Shown piece by piece: positions 1-7,715 of a DNA stretch of 36,161 bases; positions within the stretch are counted from its first letter, which is position 1, and each line of letters opens with the position of its first letter. Below the pieces are notes generated by a model that was not told where the DNA came from, made no database searches, and was given only the letters and a program-made list of their open reading frames with translations. The DNA is taken from positions 1 through 36,161 of IMG/VR virus record IMGVR_UViG_3300009009_000029; one strand, given 5' to 3'. This DNA comes from a virus. Position numbers and translations under genes: made by a program.

Positions 1-170
1 AGTTTTTGGCAGAGTTGGCTGGGAAGTATGGCGACTTGGGTCACGAAATCAACAATAGATCGGACTTAGAAAAATTGGCTTTGAAATATAAGTTTTTGGC
101 AGAGTTGGCTGGGAAGTATGGCAAGTTGGCTCACGAAATCAATAACAGGTCGGACTTAGAAAAATTGGCT
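1..170 (+). repeat. 90-bp direct tandem repeat, two copies
   Basis: Copy 1 starts at base 1 and copy 2 at base 91. They are nearly identical over about 80 bases, differing at a few positions (for example gcgacttgggt versus gcaagttggct). The period is exactly 30 codons, so the repeat lies in the coding frame and duplicates a protein module. The window edge falls at the repeat start, so further copies could exist outside if the sequence is not circular. Confidence 0.9.
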
Positions 171-266
171 GACCCAACATCCATAGCAATAGCCGTTCAG
201 ATATTGGTGTCCAGTTACACGATGATTGAGGGCGAGATATTGCGGGGGAGCAGAGAAAAAAAATGA
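1..266 (+). CDS. 3' part of a repeat-containing phage protein (5' end outside the left edge)
   Basis: The frame is open at base 3 and has no convincing start of its own (only a TTG at 6), so this is the C-terminal part of a longer gene. It shows two 30-residue repeats built around KFLAELAGKYG and HEINNRSDLEKLA, then a unique tail with a short hydrophobic stretch (IAIAVQILVSSYTMI) and a basic end. The reading frame and the lysine codon at the very edge match the frame left open at the right edge (35735-36161). On a circular genome the two would be one gene of 693 bases (230 aa). It lies between the small- and large-terminase genes. Function is not recognised; an ejected or packaging-associated protein is possible. 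The stop overlaps the next start (ATGA). Confidence 0.75.
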   Translation, partial: FLAELAGKYGDLGHEINNRSDLEKLALKYKFLAELAGKYGKLAHEINNRSDLEKLADPTSIAIAVQILVSSYTMIEGEILRGSREKK

Positions 267-421
267 CAAATAGCGACGCTTACAGAATTAACGAGCTCAT
301 GGTAAAGCATGGCTTTTCGCCTATTTCCATAGGTGAGAGATTTTGGGGCCAGCGAGTAATCGAGTTTATTGTCTGGCTTTCCGCCATGGCGGGTGACATA
401 AAAGTGCAGGCAAAAGATTGA
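263..421 (+). CDS. small hypothetical protein (52 aa) between terminase genes
   Basis: ATG at 263 overlaps the upstream TGA (ATGA), and the TGA at 419-421 overlaps the TTG start of the large terminase (TTGA), so the gene is coupled on both sides. The product begins MTNSDAYRINELMVKHGFSP and has one moderately hydrophobic segment (RVIEFIVWLSAMAG). No family is recognised. Its place directly before the large terminase, with tight overlaps, supports it as real. It might be a packaging accessory, but nothing in the sequence proves this. Confidence 0.6.
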   Translation: MTNSDAYRINELMVKHGFSPISIGERFWGQRVIEFIVWLSAMAGDIKVQAKD

Positions 422-1383
422 TTGACCTAGACAGCATCACATACGGAACAGTGATTAATGCCCTTTGGTGCCGTGGCGAGCTATCCTATAAGTTGGATGG
501 CTTGCAAAAGCATATCAGTAAGACGGTGCGTGAATCAAAGGCGCGTAAGATTTGTATCCTGTCGTCAAGGCAGATAGGTAAGACATACTGGGCATGCGCC
601 TACGCTTTAGAATACCTGCTTAAAAACCCTAAAAAGATAGCGCGGGTGATTGCTCCGACGTTTAAGCAGTGCCAGGATTTGGTCAATGACAACCTAGCTA
701 TCATCATGGCCGACGCGCCACAAGGGCTGTTAAAGCGCAGTAAGAGCGAGTATCGATACAATCTTTACAACGGTTCCTCCCTGCGTCTCGGCGCGCTAGA
801 GCGAGCCTATGTAGATGGTAACCGGGGCGGGAATGCCTCGCTTATCATCTATGAGGAATGCGGGTTTGTGAACGGGGAGGACTTTAATTACGGTGTCGAT
901 AGCGTGATGGGTCCGCAGTTACTTCGATCCAACGGCATCGAGATATTTGTGACAAGTCCAAGCGAAGAACCTGATCACCCAGTGCATGTCAGGGTGCTAC
1001 CCGAGTGCGAAAGCTTAGGGACCTTGTTTCAATACACGGTGTACGACAGCCCTTCGATTAACGCCGAGCAAATCGAGGAAGCAGCGCGTCGTTGCGGAGG
1101 GATGCATACGGATGCGTGGAAGCGGGAATACCTTGCGCAAATCATTCGAGTGATGTCGAAAGTGGTTATCCCTAGCTTCAACCCAGCGCGCCATGTTGCC
1201 GAGTTTGCGTTACCAAATCCTTGCTATTTGCAGCTGACGGCGGACTGGGGCGGAGTAAGAGACTTGACAGCGGGATTGGTGCATACCTACGACTACGTCA
1301 ACAACCGATTGCTCATATGGGACGAATGCGTGCATGGGCGTAACACGCCAACAAGCGCCATCGTCAAGGGCATGCGGGAGTAG
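418..1383 (+). CDS. terL: terminase large subunit, ATPase domain and first nuclease motif (ends at an in-frame TAG)
   Basis: The packaging motor ATPase. Walker A is SSRQIGKT (residues 49-56), Walker B is LIIYEE (about 142-147), and a coupling-type TSP motif follows (IFVTSPSEEP). The RNase H-like nuclease domain opens with LTADWGG, whose Asp would bind metal. A TAG at 1381-1383 (codon 322) then stops the frame in the middle of the nuclease domain. The same frame stays open to 1842 and holds the rest of that domain. Full length with the TAG read through would be 474 aa, a normal size for phage TerL. The TTG start is the first start codon after an upstream in-frame TGA and overlaps the previous stop. 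Confidence 0.9.
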   Translation: MIDLDSITYGTVINALWCRGELSYKLDGLQKHISKTVRESKARKICILSSRQIGKTYWACAYALEYLLKNPKKIARVIAPTFKQCQDLVNDNLAIIMADAPQGLLKRSKSEYRYNLYNGSSLRLGALERAYVDGNRGGNASLIIYEECGFVNGEDFNYGVDSVMGPQLLRSNGIEIFVTSPSEEPDHPVHVRVLPECESLGTLFQYTVYDSPSINAEQIEEAARRCGGMHTDAWKREYLAQIIRVMSKVVIPSFNPARHVAEFALPNPCYLQLTADWGGVRDLTAGLVHTYDYVNNRLLIWDECVHGRNTPTSAIVKGMRE

Positions 1384-1419
1384 TGGGGCGAATGGACGTT
1401 TGAAGCTAAGCACGCTGAC

Positions 1420-1842
1420 GTGCAGGGGCAAACGCTGATTGACCTGTTTGATTTAGGCGAGGAGTTTGCGACCCCTCCAAAATCGGATTGGTTAGCGTCA
1501 GTGCAGAGTATGTCTAACATCTTTGAGCTCGACCAAATCTTGATACACCCACGATGTAAATTCCTCATTCGCTCGATCCGTGGCGGCGTGTTTAACAAAC
1601 ACCGTACTGACTTCGAGAGGTTCGACGAGGCCGAGGGCATAGGCCATTGCGACGCCCTAGCGGCGTTGATGTATGCTAACAGGGTGCAAAACAGGGACAA
1701 CCCCGTGCGTCAATTCCCATATGGAGGCGACGAGCGGCACTTCGTAATGAAGCCTCAAAAGGACGATAGGGTCGATTTAGACACGATCATGCCTGTGAAT
1801 AAGTTTGGTAACGTCAAAGCGTTTGGGAGTTTTAGAAAATAA
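1420..1842 (+). CDS. terL: terminase large subunit, C-terminal nuclease part downstream of the in-frame TAG
   Basis: This continues the 418-1383 frame; it is open from 1384, and GTG at 1420 is only the first possible restart. The sequence fits the second half of the terminase nuclease: an ILIHPRCK strand, FNKHRTDFERFDE, and the acidic motif GHCDALAALMYANR carrying a metal-binding Asp. Without it the nuclease of the upstream part is incomplete. No good ribosome-binding site precedes the GTG, so a separate subunit is less likely than a nonsense change, suppression or a sequence error. CAG to TAG would be a single C-to-T change. Confidence 0.85.
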   Translation: MQGQTLIDLFDLGEEFATPPKSDWLASVQSMSNIFELDQILIHPRCKFLIRSIRGGVFNKHRTDFERFDEAEGIGHCDALAALMYANRVQNRDNPVRQFPYGGDERHFVMKPQKDDRVDLDTIMPVNKFGNVKAFGSFRK

Positions 1843-1843
1843 T

Positions 1844-2227
1844 ATGGCTAAAATCACAATTCAGCGGATCTTTGACACGACTAAAGCCTTGGCGACGGAG
1901 GCAGGGCAATCGCTGCAGGACTTTATTCAATTCCAAGCCCAGTTCGCGGAAGTGACCCTGCGAGCGCTGCGCAACGGGCTGACCTACGCGGACAACATCG
2001 ACTGCGAGATACGCACCGTTGGTATAGCCGACCAGTCAATCCTGACAATCAACTTGGCCAACAAGCGACCGACAGAGATACGGGCTCGCCGGGTGCTCGA
2101 CACGACGTACGCGCTATCTCGCCCCTTGCAGTGGGGGTTTACTGCAGCTGGCAAGCCTTTTGTGCAAGCTGTGTTCACGCCAACTCCCACCGCACCGGTC
2201 GATGTTGAAATAATCATCCTTTACTAA
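1844..2227 (+). CDS. hypothetical protein between terminase and scaffold (127 aa)
   Basis: Starts at the ATG just after the terminase stop (AAATAATATGG), with a GGGAG-type site about 17 bases upstream. An in-frame start at 1805 inside terL is less likely. The N-terminal half is predicted helical (FDTTKALATEAGQSLQDF), and the C-terminal half is beta-rich, ending in a hydrophobic strand (VDVEIIILY). Many podoviruses carry a small structural protein at this position. No family is recognised, and a virion role is inferred only from location. Confidence 0.7.
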   Translation: MAKITIQRIFDTTKALATEAGQSLQDFIQFQAQFAEVTLRALRNGLTYADNIDCEIRTVGIADQSILTINLANKRPTEIRARRVLDTTYALSRPLQWGFTAAGKPFVQAVFTPTPTAPVDVEIIILY

Positions 2228-2233
2228 AGCTAA

Positions 2234-2280
2234 TGCCTCGTCTTAGAATGTTGCCAACTCTAACCAGCTTAGGCGAGGCA
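2234..2280 (+). promoter_or_regulatory. hairpin covering the scaffold gene ribosome-binding site
   Basis: TGCCTCGTCTTAG (2234-2246) pairs with CTTAGGCGAGGCA (2268-2280): 13 positions with one G-U pair and one mismatch, and a 21-base loop. The right arm contains AGGCGAGG, the only plausible Shine-Dalgarno sequence for the ATG at 2288. AATTTTT follows, so the structure could act as a weak terminator or as translational control of scaffold synthesis. Confidence 0.6.
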
Positions 2281-2287
2281 AATTTTT

Positions 2288-3160
2288 ATGACCGAAGGGC
2301 TATCAGGCTCTTCTGACGGCGCGTCTAGCGCTGGCTCAGAGGGCAATTCTGCTATTACTCCTCCTCCTGTAACAATGCCGCAGCGCTTTAAAGTGCCTGT
2401 TGACGGCCAGGAAATGGAAGTCGACTTAGACGAGCTCAAGCGTGGCTACTCCCACTCAAGAGCGGCAAACAAACGCATGCAAGAGGCGGCTGCGATCCGT
2501 AAGCAGGAGGAGGCTCGCAAACAACGTGCGATGTCCGGCGACCTTGAATGGTTGTCTGGTGAGCTCGGTGTCCCAGAGGAGCAGGTGCTTAAGTGGGCAG
2601 AAAAAAAACTGCTCAACCAAATCGAGTATGAACAACTCCCTGAATCCGAGCGTGCTCGTCGCAAAGCAGAGGCCGAAAAGGAATCTCTCAAAAAGCAGTT
2701 GGATGAAATGACTGCTAAACAGCGGCAGGAAGCCGAGGCCATGATACTCGAGCGAGCGTATGCCGAGGTTGACGACGAGATAGGAAAGGCCTTAGTATCT
2801 TTTAAAGGTAAAAAAACACCGAGATTAATAAGACGCGTAGCGGAAGCGATGTATGCAAACTTGGAAAAAAACCAAGCGCCATTGCCATCCACGAAAGCGT
2901 TAGAGTTAGCGACACGAAGTTTAAACGAGGATGTTCAGGAGTATCTCAACGTAGCCTCACCACAGGACGTTCTCAAGCTTTTTTCTAAAGATCAACTAGC
3001 GGAAATCCGCAAGATGTTCGTCGAGGAAGCCAAAGCGCAAGCCCCGTTCGCCCGCCAAAGTGCTCCCCAAAGAGACGCAGCACCAAGTCCCTCAAGCGGT
3101 CGGAAGAAGTTATCAACCGACCAATATTTTCAAAAACTCGAAAAGAAATTTGGGAGATAA
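2288..3160 (+). CDS. scaffolding protein
   Basis: A 290-aa protein with a low-complexity Ser/Gly N-terminus, then FKVPVDGQEMEVDLDELKRGY, a motif common in phage scaffolds. A long charged, Glu/Lys/Arg-rich coiled coil covers about residues 55-165, and a basic C-terminal helix (STDQYFQKLEKKFGR) resembles the capsid-binding helix of scaffolds. It lies upstream of the capsid gene, the usual position. It would drive procapsid assembly and then leave. No protease motif was seen. Translation may be controlled by the hairpin that hides its ribosome-binding site. Confidence 0.8.
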   Translation: MTEGLSGSSDGASSAGSEGNSAITPPPVTMPQRFKVPVDGQEMEVDLDELKRGYSHSRAANKRMQEAAAIRKQEEARKQRAMSGDLEWLSGELGVPEEQVLKWAEKKLLNQIEYEQLPESERARRKAEAEKESLKKQLDEMTAKQRQEAEAMILERAYAEVDDEIGKALVSFKGKKTPRLIRRVAEAMYANLEKNQAPLPSTKALELATRSLNEDVQEYLNVASPQDVLKLFSKDQLAEIRKMFVEEAKAQAPFARQSAPQRDAAPSPSSGRKKLSTDQYFQKLEKKFGR

Positions 3161-3165
3161 TCTAA

Positions 3166-3651
3166 ATGGCATCAAGTCCGGGGCTATTTTTTTGGCAGGA
3201 TAAGATTGGACGAAACAACCCACACGTCGTCCAATTTATGTTCCAAATCACCGCAGCAAAGACCGTTAGCCAGCTTCCCCAAGGGACGCCGGTTTTGACG
3301 TCGTTTGATGCGCTCGCATCGCAAGCAGTGATCGATTCATTCCTAGGCACCACGAACGAGTTTTTGCTCGCTCAGTTTGATGCGACATCCCTAGGCACTG
3401 ACGCCTTTGGGTGCATTGTTAACTTTGGCAGGCAAGCAGACCAGCTTTATGCGGTCGAAGCTTATGTCGACGATTTGACGACCCGCGTTGATGTCGCAAT
3501 GCCCGCAAGCACTACGCTTAGCTCCTCATCCCTGACAAACGGATGCGCTAAGGGCGCTGACGGCAACATCGCAGCACGGCTCGTTATGACCGGCCTTGAT
3601 GCGCTGACTAGCGGCATTCTGTCGATTCGCTTCCTTTTCAAAGCCAAGTAA
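3166..3651 (+). CDS. putative head decoration or structural protein (161 aa)
   Basis: Starts 5 bases after the scaffold stop, with GGGAG at 3152-3156 as ribosome-binding site. The product is beta-rich with many Ala, Thr and Ser and has no signal peptide or membrane segment; it ends LSIRFLFKAK. Its place between scaffold and major capsid genes is where decoration or head-stabilising proteins are often found. That role is inferred from position only. Confidence 0.6.
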   Translation: MASSPGLFFWQDKIGRNNPHVVQFMFQITAAKTVSQLPQGTPVLTSFDALASQAVIDSFLGTTNEFLLAQFDATSLGTDAFGCIVNFGRQADQLYAVEAYVDDLTTRVDVAMPASTTLSSSSLTNGCAKGADGNIAARLVMTGLDALTSGILSIRFLFKAK

Positions 3652-3677
3652 CAATCACACAATAGGGAAATACATAT

Positions 3678-5009
3678 ATGTCACAGACAAGTAATGCCGA
3701 TGTCTTACAAACATTCAAGAGAGTTTACGGGGACTTAACCAACCTTTTGCCCGAGGACCAACCACTCGGAAAGTATATTCCGTTCAACGAAAAGCAAAAG
3801 GTCGGAGAAAAATATATTGAGGCGGTCGTATTAACCAACGAGGTGGGATTTACCCTGTCAGATTCGACAGATGCGTTCGAATTGAACCCCGCGATCGCTG
3901 GTACCGTTCGTCAGACCGAAGTTACTCCCTATATTTCGGTGCTCCCAAGTGTTATCCCATGGGGGGTGATGTCTCGTTCAAGTGGCGGAAATGATAAGGC
4001 TTTTTTCGATGCTACCAAGTTCGTGATTCGCAACAACCTCCGCTCTCATAATCGTTTACAGGAATGTTTACGGTTGTACGGGCGCGCACCTAACTTGCTC
4101 GGCTCTGTTTCGTATGCATCGCAAGTGTATCGTGGAGTAGCATTCACAAACGGCACTGGCACATTGCCCAACACTCGTTTTGGTTCGATCACATTTACCG
4201 CAGGAATCAACGCAGCTGGTAAATACATTTTGTTTAAGCCAGGCGATTTTGCATCGGGCATTTGGCTAGGCTTCGAAGGTGTCAGGATTCACCAAGTCTC
4301 GACAACCGGTGTGATTCAAGCTTCCGGTAAAGTGGTCGCAGTCGATTCGAAATACGGTATCCTGAAGGTCGACTTCACTCCTGTTGCAGCTTCCGCAGTT
4401 GGTTCCTCTCGAATCTGCTTTGACGGTATGCAAGGAGCAGGCAAGGAATACTACGGGATTGACTACATCCTTAACCGCACTGGCTTGCTATTCGGTATCG
4501 ACAACACCGAATTCTCGCTTTGGTCCGCAAACCAGTTTGATTGCCAGAATCAAAAAATCACACTGCCTCGCTTCCAAGAAGCTGTGGCCGATGCGGTCAA
4601 CAAGGGTAACCTCGAGGGCGACCTTGACGTGTGGCTAAACCCAAGAAGTTGGGCAACGATTGCTTCCACTGAAGCTGGCCTACGAGTTTACGATAGCTCT
4701 TACAAGTCCGGCGAAGCTACTCAGGGCTTTGAATCCGTAACGTTCTACACCCAAGCAGGGAAAGCGACTTTCCGTCCTCACCGCATGATGAAGGAAGGGA
4801 TTGCAATGGCGCTCCACAGCCCTTCATGGTCACGGTCGGGATCCGCAGAAGTTTCATTCCAAGTGCCTGGCATGAACCAAGACGTAATTTTCCCTCTTCA
4901 GAATATGGCGGGGTACTGTGTACGGTCGTACTCCGATCAGTACATTTTCAACCATGAGCCAGCTAAACAAATTTATTTTTATAACATCAATGACGAGGCA
5001 GCTAGCTAA
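3678..5009 (+). CDS. major capsid protein
   Basis: A 443-aa protein following scaffold and a possible decoration gene. The N-terminal helix (DVLQTFKRVYGDL) is typical of podoviral coat proteins. Sequence in the middle (about residues 165-250, GSITFTAGINAAGKYILF onward) looks like an inserted beta domain. The segment LDVWLNPRSWATIASTEAG and the C-terminal RSYSDQYIFNHEPAKQIYFYNI fit the HK97-fold P-domain and late strands of P22-like coats. It would form the icosahedral shell. The ribosome-binding site is AGGGA upstream of ATG 3678. No internal cleavage site is evident. Confidence 0.85.
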   Translation: MSQTSNADVLQTFKRVYGDLTNLLPEDQPLGKYIPFNEKQKVGEKYIEAVVLTNEVGFTLSDSTDAFELNPAIAGTVRQTEVTPYISVLPSVIPWGVMSRSSGGNDKAFFDATKFVIRNNLRSHNRLQECLRLYGRAPNLLGSVSYASQVYRGVAFTNGTGTLPNTRFGSITFTAGINAAGKYILFKPGDFASGIWLGFEGVRIHQVSTTGVIQASGKVVAVDSKYGILKVDFTPVAASAVGSSRICFDGMQGAGKEYYGIDYILNRTGLLFGIDNTEFSLWSANQFDCQNQKITLPRFQEAVADAVNKGNLEGDLDVWLNPRSWATIASTEAGLRVYDSSYKSGEATQGFESVTFYTQAGKATFRPHRMMKEGIAMALHSPSWSRSGSAEVSFQVPGMNQDVIFPLQNMAGYCVRSYSDQYIFNHEPAKQIYFYNINDEAAS

Positions 5010-5054
5010 CGGTTTTCCGTCCTTATGTGCGGCGTAGTGCGCTTTCATCACAGT

Positions 5055-5085
5055 GACGAGGCTCCCGTAATCGGGAGCACTCGTC
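5055..5085 (+). terminator. strong hairpin after the capsid gene
   Basis: GACGAGGCTCCCG (5055-5067) pairs with CGGGAGC-A-CTCGTC (5072-5085), a 13-bp stem with one bulged A and a TAAT loop. It lies in the 97-base gap between the capsid and fibre genes. There is no T-tract, so it may be a processing or mRNA-stabilising hairpin, or a factor-dependent terminator that favours capsid expression. TTCATCAC is repeated on both sides of the hairpin. Confidence 0.55.
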
Positions 5086-5106
5086 GATTCATCACCAAAG
5101 GTTAGT

Positions 5107-6249
5107 ATGCCAATTACCAAACAATGGCCAGGTGGGTCGACGAATCCAACACCTACCAGTTATTCGATCCCGCTAAATACAGAGCTCAACTGGACGCAGC
5201 TGTCAGCGTTCCTCCAAGCTATTGCCGACAGCGCACAAGGCACTAGCTTCCAGAAATTCGCGTCGAGGGTAGCAACATCAACCCCGGTGTCGATTGCTGC
5301 GACGACTGATTGCGTGGTTGTTTCCAACCTGACAGTGCCCGGCGCCGTAGCTGTGACCCTGCCTGCAGGTGCGGCGAAGCAAATCTTTTTCATCCTTGAC
5401 GGCAAGGGCGACGCAGCGACCAACAACATAACCATTACGCCTAACGGCGCTGAGACCATTCGCGGCGCAGCGACTTTAGTGCTCGATAAGAATTACTCGG
5501 GTGTGGCCATCGTCTTTACTGGCACCAACTGGGATGTTTTCGGTCCATTTATCACGCCAGGCAGTGTCACGCCTGCCGACTTTATTGGCATTCTGCCGAC
5601 ATCCAAGGGCGGTACAGGCGTCAACGGCACCGCGACATTCCCGACTTCCGGAACGGTGCCCACGGTGCCTATCGATCTAGCGACGCAAGTCACTGGGGCT
5701 TTGCCCATAGCTAACGGCGGAACGGGGCAAACAACGGCCGTTCTGGGCTTTAACGCCCTGTCGCCGCTCACGACCAAGGGCGACATCATCGTCAACGACG
5801 GCACCAACGATGTCCGCAAGGCTGTAGGATCCAATGGCCAGGTGCTTTCGGCGAATAGCGCACAAGCTGACGGGTTAGAGTGGGTATCTCCGCTCGTTAA
5901 CCCAATGGATAGCGAAGGCGACCTGATTGTAGGCGGACTTGCGGGTGCTGCGACCAAGCTAGATGCGGGCGCTACAGGGCAATTGCTCATGGCTCTTGGT
6001 GCGGCATCACCTTCGTGGGTAGACATCGTCACGACGCTTAAGACATTTAACCAAGGCGTGGCGAATCCTATCGTGATTGCCAACAACCTGACGCTCTCAA
6101 CTGCCACGGGCGTGATGCTTGTCAATCCGACGATAAATGTAGGGCAGACTTGGACACTCAACAATGCCAGTGCTTATTTAGCAGTGTTTAACAACATCAT
6201 AGTGAACGGCGATTTAATCATAACTGACGGCACCGTCCGCGCAATATAA
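5107..6249 (+). CDS. tail fibre protein with phage tail repeats
   Basis: A 380-aa protein. Residues about 65-145 form a beta domain (AVAVTLPAGAAKQIFFILDG). Next come collagen-like tail repeats of the PTR type: GILPTSKGGTG, GALPIANGGTGQTTA, LTTKGDIIVNDGT and QLLMALGAASPSWVD. These trimeric fibre repeats are common in tailed phages. The C-terminus is beta-rich and has no S74 chaperone; the next gene supplies one. It probably forms part of a fibre used for host contact. AAAGG before ATG 5107 is the ribosome-binding site. Confidence 0.8.
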   Translation: MPITKQWPGGSTNPTPTSYSIPLNTELNWTQLSAFLQAIADSAQGTSFQKFASRVATSTPVSIAATTDCVVVSNLTVPGAVAVTLPAGAAKQIFFILDGKGDAATNNITITPNGAETIRGAATLVLDKNYSGVAIVFTGTNWDVFGPFITPGSVTPADFIGILPTSKGGTGVNGTATFPTSGTVPTVPIDLATQVTGALPIANGGTGQTTAVLGFNALSPLTTKGDIIVNDGTNDVRKAVGSNGQVLSANSAQADGLEWVSPLVNPMDSEGDLIVGGLAGAATKLDAGATGQLLMALGAASPSWVDIVTTLKTFNQGVANPIVIANNLTLSTATGVMLVNPTINVGQTWTLNNASAYLAVFNNIIVNGDLIITDGTVRAI

Positions 6250-6259
6250 AGGGTTTTTT

Positions 6260-7372
6260 ATGGCTTCGACAGTACAGGCAGATACGATTGTTAATGCGGC
6301 GGGGAGCGGTGCCCCTGGATTTAGCCAAGGCTTGACAACATCAGCTTTAACCACTATTGGATCGCCCTCATCTTCAGGTGAGCATCTTATACAATCAGCT
6401 GGCGGCGGCGGATATACCGTAAAAATACAGGCAACCAATGCCTCTGCACCATCAGGTCAAAGCAATGGCCTTGTCGTCTCGGCGGGAGTTACTTCTGCCG
6501 ACACTACGTTTTCCGTGACTAACCGTTCAGCAAGCGCGAATTACGGATCTTGTAACGGGGTGGGCGCTTGGACATTAGGGCCTGCTGTTGGAGCGTCTGT
6601 TACTCACGAAGTGCGATCTAACGCCGATACAGACCTACGCATACAAGCAGGTGCAGCTTCAACATCGACACTACAATTTCATAATGGATCGGGTGACCGT
6701 GGTTCAATTTCGGCTACTCCAGGCGGAGTAATGACGTTTAATGCCATCGGCGGCACAGTAGTTGGTCAGCGGACGGATGCCGGTGCTTGGACATTAGGAC
6801 CAAGTTCTGGAGCGCTAACTCATACGATACAGTCCAATTCCAATACATTAAGAGTTCAGGGTTTAACTTCTAGTTCTGTGGTCGAGGTTAGATCTGCCGG
6901 TGGTTCTGGCGGCGGCATGTCGTTTCAAGATGCTACGGCAACTGGAGATACAGGTAGTCTTGGGCACATAACATCAATTAACGCTTTACAAGCAAGGTGC
7001 GGCGCTACTGGCGGCGTGCAATTAACAAACGGCGCAACATCTTGGACGGCTATTTCAGACGTTAATGTAAAAAAGAATATTGCAGATTTGTCCTACGGAC
7101 TATCTAGCGTTATGGAATTACGTTCGGTTTTTTACAACTATAATGACGATAAAGATGAATGTCCGAAACGCTTGGGTTTTATCGCTCAAGAAGTTGAAAC
7201 GGTTTTACCAGAATTAGTTCATTCAAACTCTTATGGAAAAATCGATGGGGAACCCACCTTGTTGTCTTTAGATGTAACAAACATGGTGCCAGTTTTGGTC
7301 AAAGCAATTCAAGAACTATCCGCAAAAAACAGTGACCTTGAAGCACGCCTAGCTTTATTGGAGGCAAAATAA
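6260..7372 (+). CDS. tail fibre or spike with C-terminal S74 intramolecular chaperone
   Basis: A 370-aa protein. The first 260 residues are beta-rich and Gly/Ser-rich, with an internal repeat (GAWTLGP...GA..TH, twice). The last about 105 residues form a Peptidase_S74 chaperone: SDVNVKKNI with the Ser-Asp pair at about 266-267, then RLGFIAQEVETVLPELV, VTNMVPVLVKAIQEL and a final coiled coil. In this family the domain trimerises the fibre and then cleaves itself off before the Ser. The gene starts 10 bases after the preceding fibre gene, so the two may form one adhesin. Confidence 0.85.
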   Translation: MASTVQADTIVNAAGSGAPGFSQGLTTSALTTIGSPSSSGEHLIQSAGGGGYTVKIQATNASAPSGQSNGLVVSAGVTSADTTFSVTNRSASANYGSCNGVGAWTLGPAVGASVTHEVRSNADTDLRIQAGAASTSTLQFHNGSGDRGSISATPGGVMTFNAIGGTVVGQRTDAGAWTLGPSSGALTHTIQSNSNTLRVQGLTSSSVVEVRSAGGSGGGMSFQDATATGDTGSLGHITSINALQARCGATGGVQLTNGATSWTAISDVNVKKNIADLSYGLSSVMELRSVFYNYNDDKDECPKRLGFIAQEVETVLPELVHSNSYGKIDGEPTLLSLDVTNMVPVLVKAIQELSAKNSDLEARLALLEAK

Positions 7373-7373
7373 C

Positions 7374-7715
7374 ATGCACGCTATGGTCAACGAAAAGAAA
7401 ATGACGGCGTTAAAAGCGCTAATCAAAGCTATGTTTGATATGGAAGCTGACGGCGACGGCGATAAGGCCATCGACCCAACTCAAGCCTTGCATGAGGCTT
7501 CGGAAACTCCCGAGGAGGAGGCCGAGGAGCACGAAGGAGGCATTTCGGAGCTCGAAGAAAACGCCATGGAACCCGAGGACGAGGACTTTAAGTCAACGAT
7601 AGCTAAATTCATGAAGCAATCTCGCCAAAGCGCTCCTAGTGGACGCACCAAGGCTGTGATCATGGCAACAAAGGCTGAAAAGCCTGTTGGTAAATTTGGG
7701 GGAATGAATAAATGA
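7374..7715 (+). CDS. acidic hypothetical protein (113 aa)
   Basis: Starts just after the fibre gene, with GGAGG about 13 bases upstream; ATG at 7383 is an alternative. The middle is strongly acidic (EEEAEEHEGGISELEEN, EPEDED) and the C-terminus basic (SGRTKAVIMATKAEKPVGKFGG). The N-terminus is a helix (MTALKALIKAMFDMEADGDGD). Small acidic proteins occur as head-closure or assembly factors, but no family is recognised. The stop overlaps the next start by ATGA. Confidence 0.6.
   Translation: MHAMVNEKKMTALKALIKAMFDMEADGDGDKAIDPTQALHEASETPEEEAEEHEGGISELEENAMEPEDEDFKSTIAKFMKQSRQSAPSGRTKAVIMATKAEKPVGKFGGMNK

Noticed and set aside
1381-1383. Genome-wide TAG recoding (genetic code 15-like)
   Set aside because: TAG ends at least three other genes in sensible places, and only one gene has an internal TAG.
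2446-2892. 148-aa minus-strand frame
   Set aside because: Opposite the coiled-coil part of the scaffold gene; Ser/Cys-rich shadow translation.
5493-6164. 223-aa open frame on the minus strand
   Set aside because: It lies wholly opposite the fibre gene at 5107, has Pro/Val/Ser-biased composition and no ribosome-binding site.
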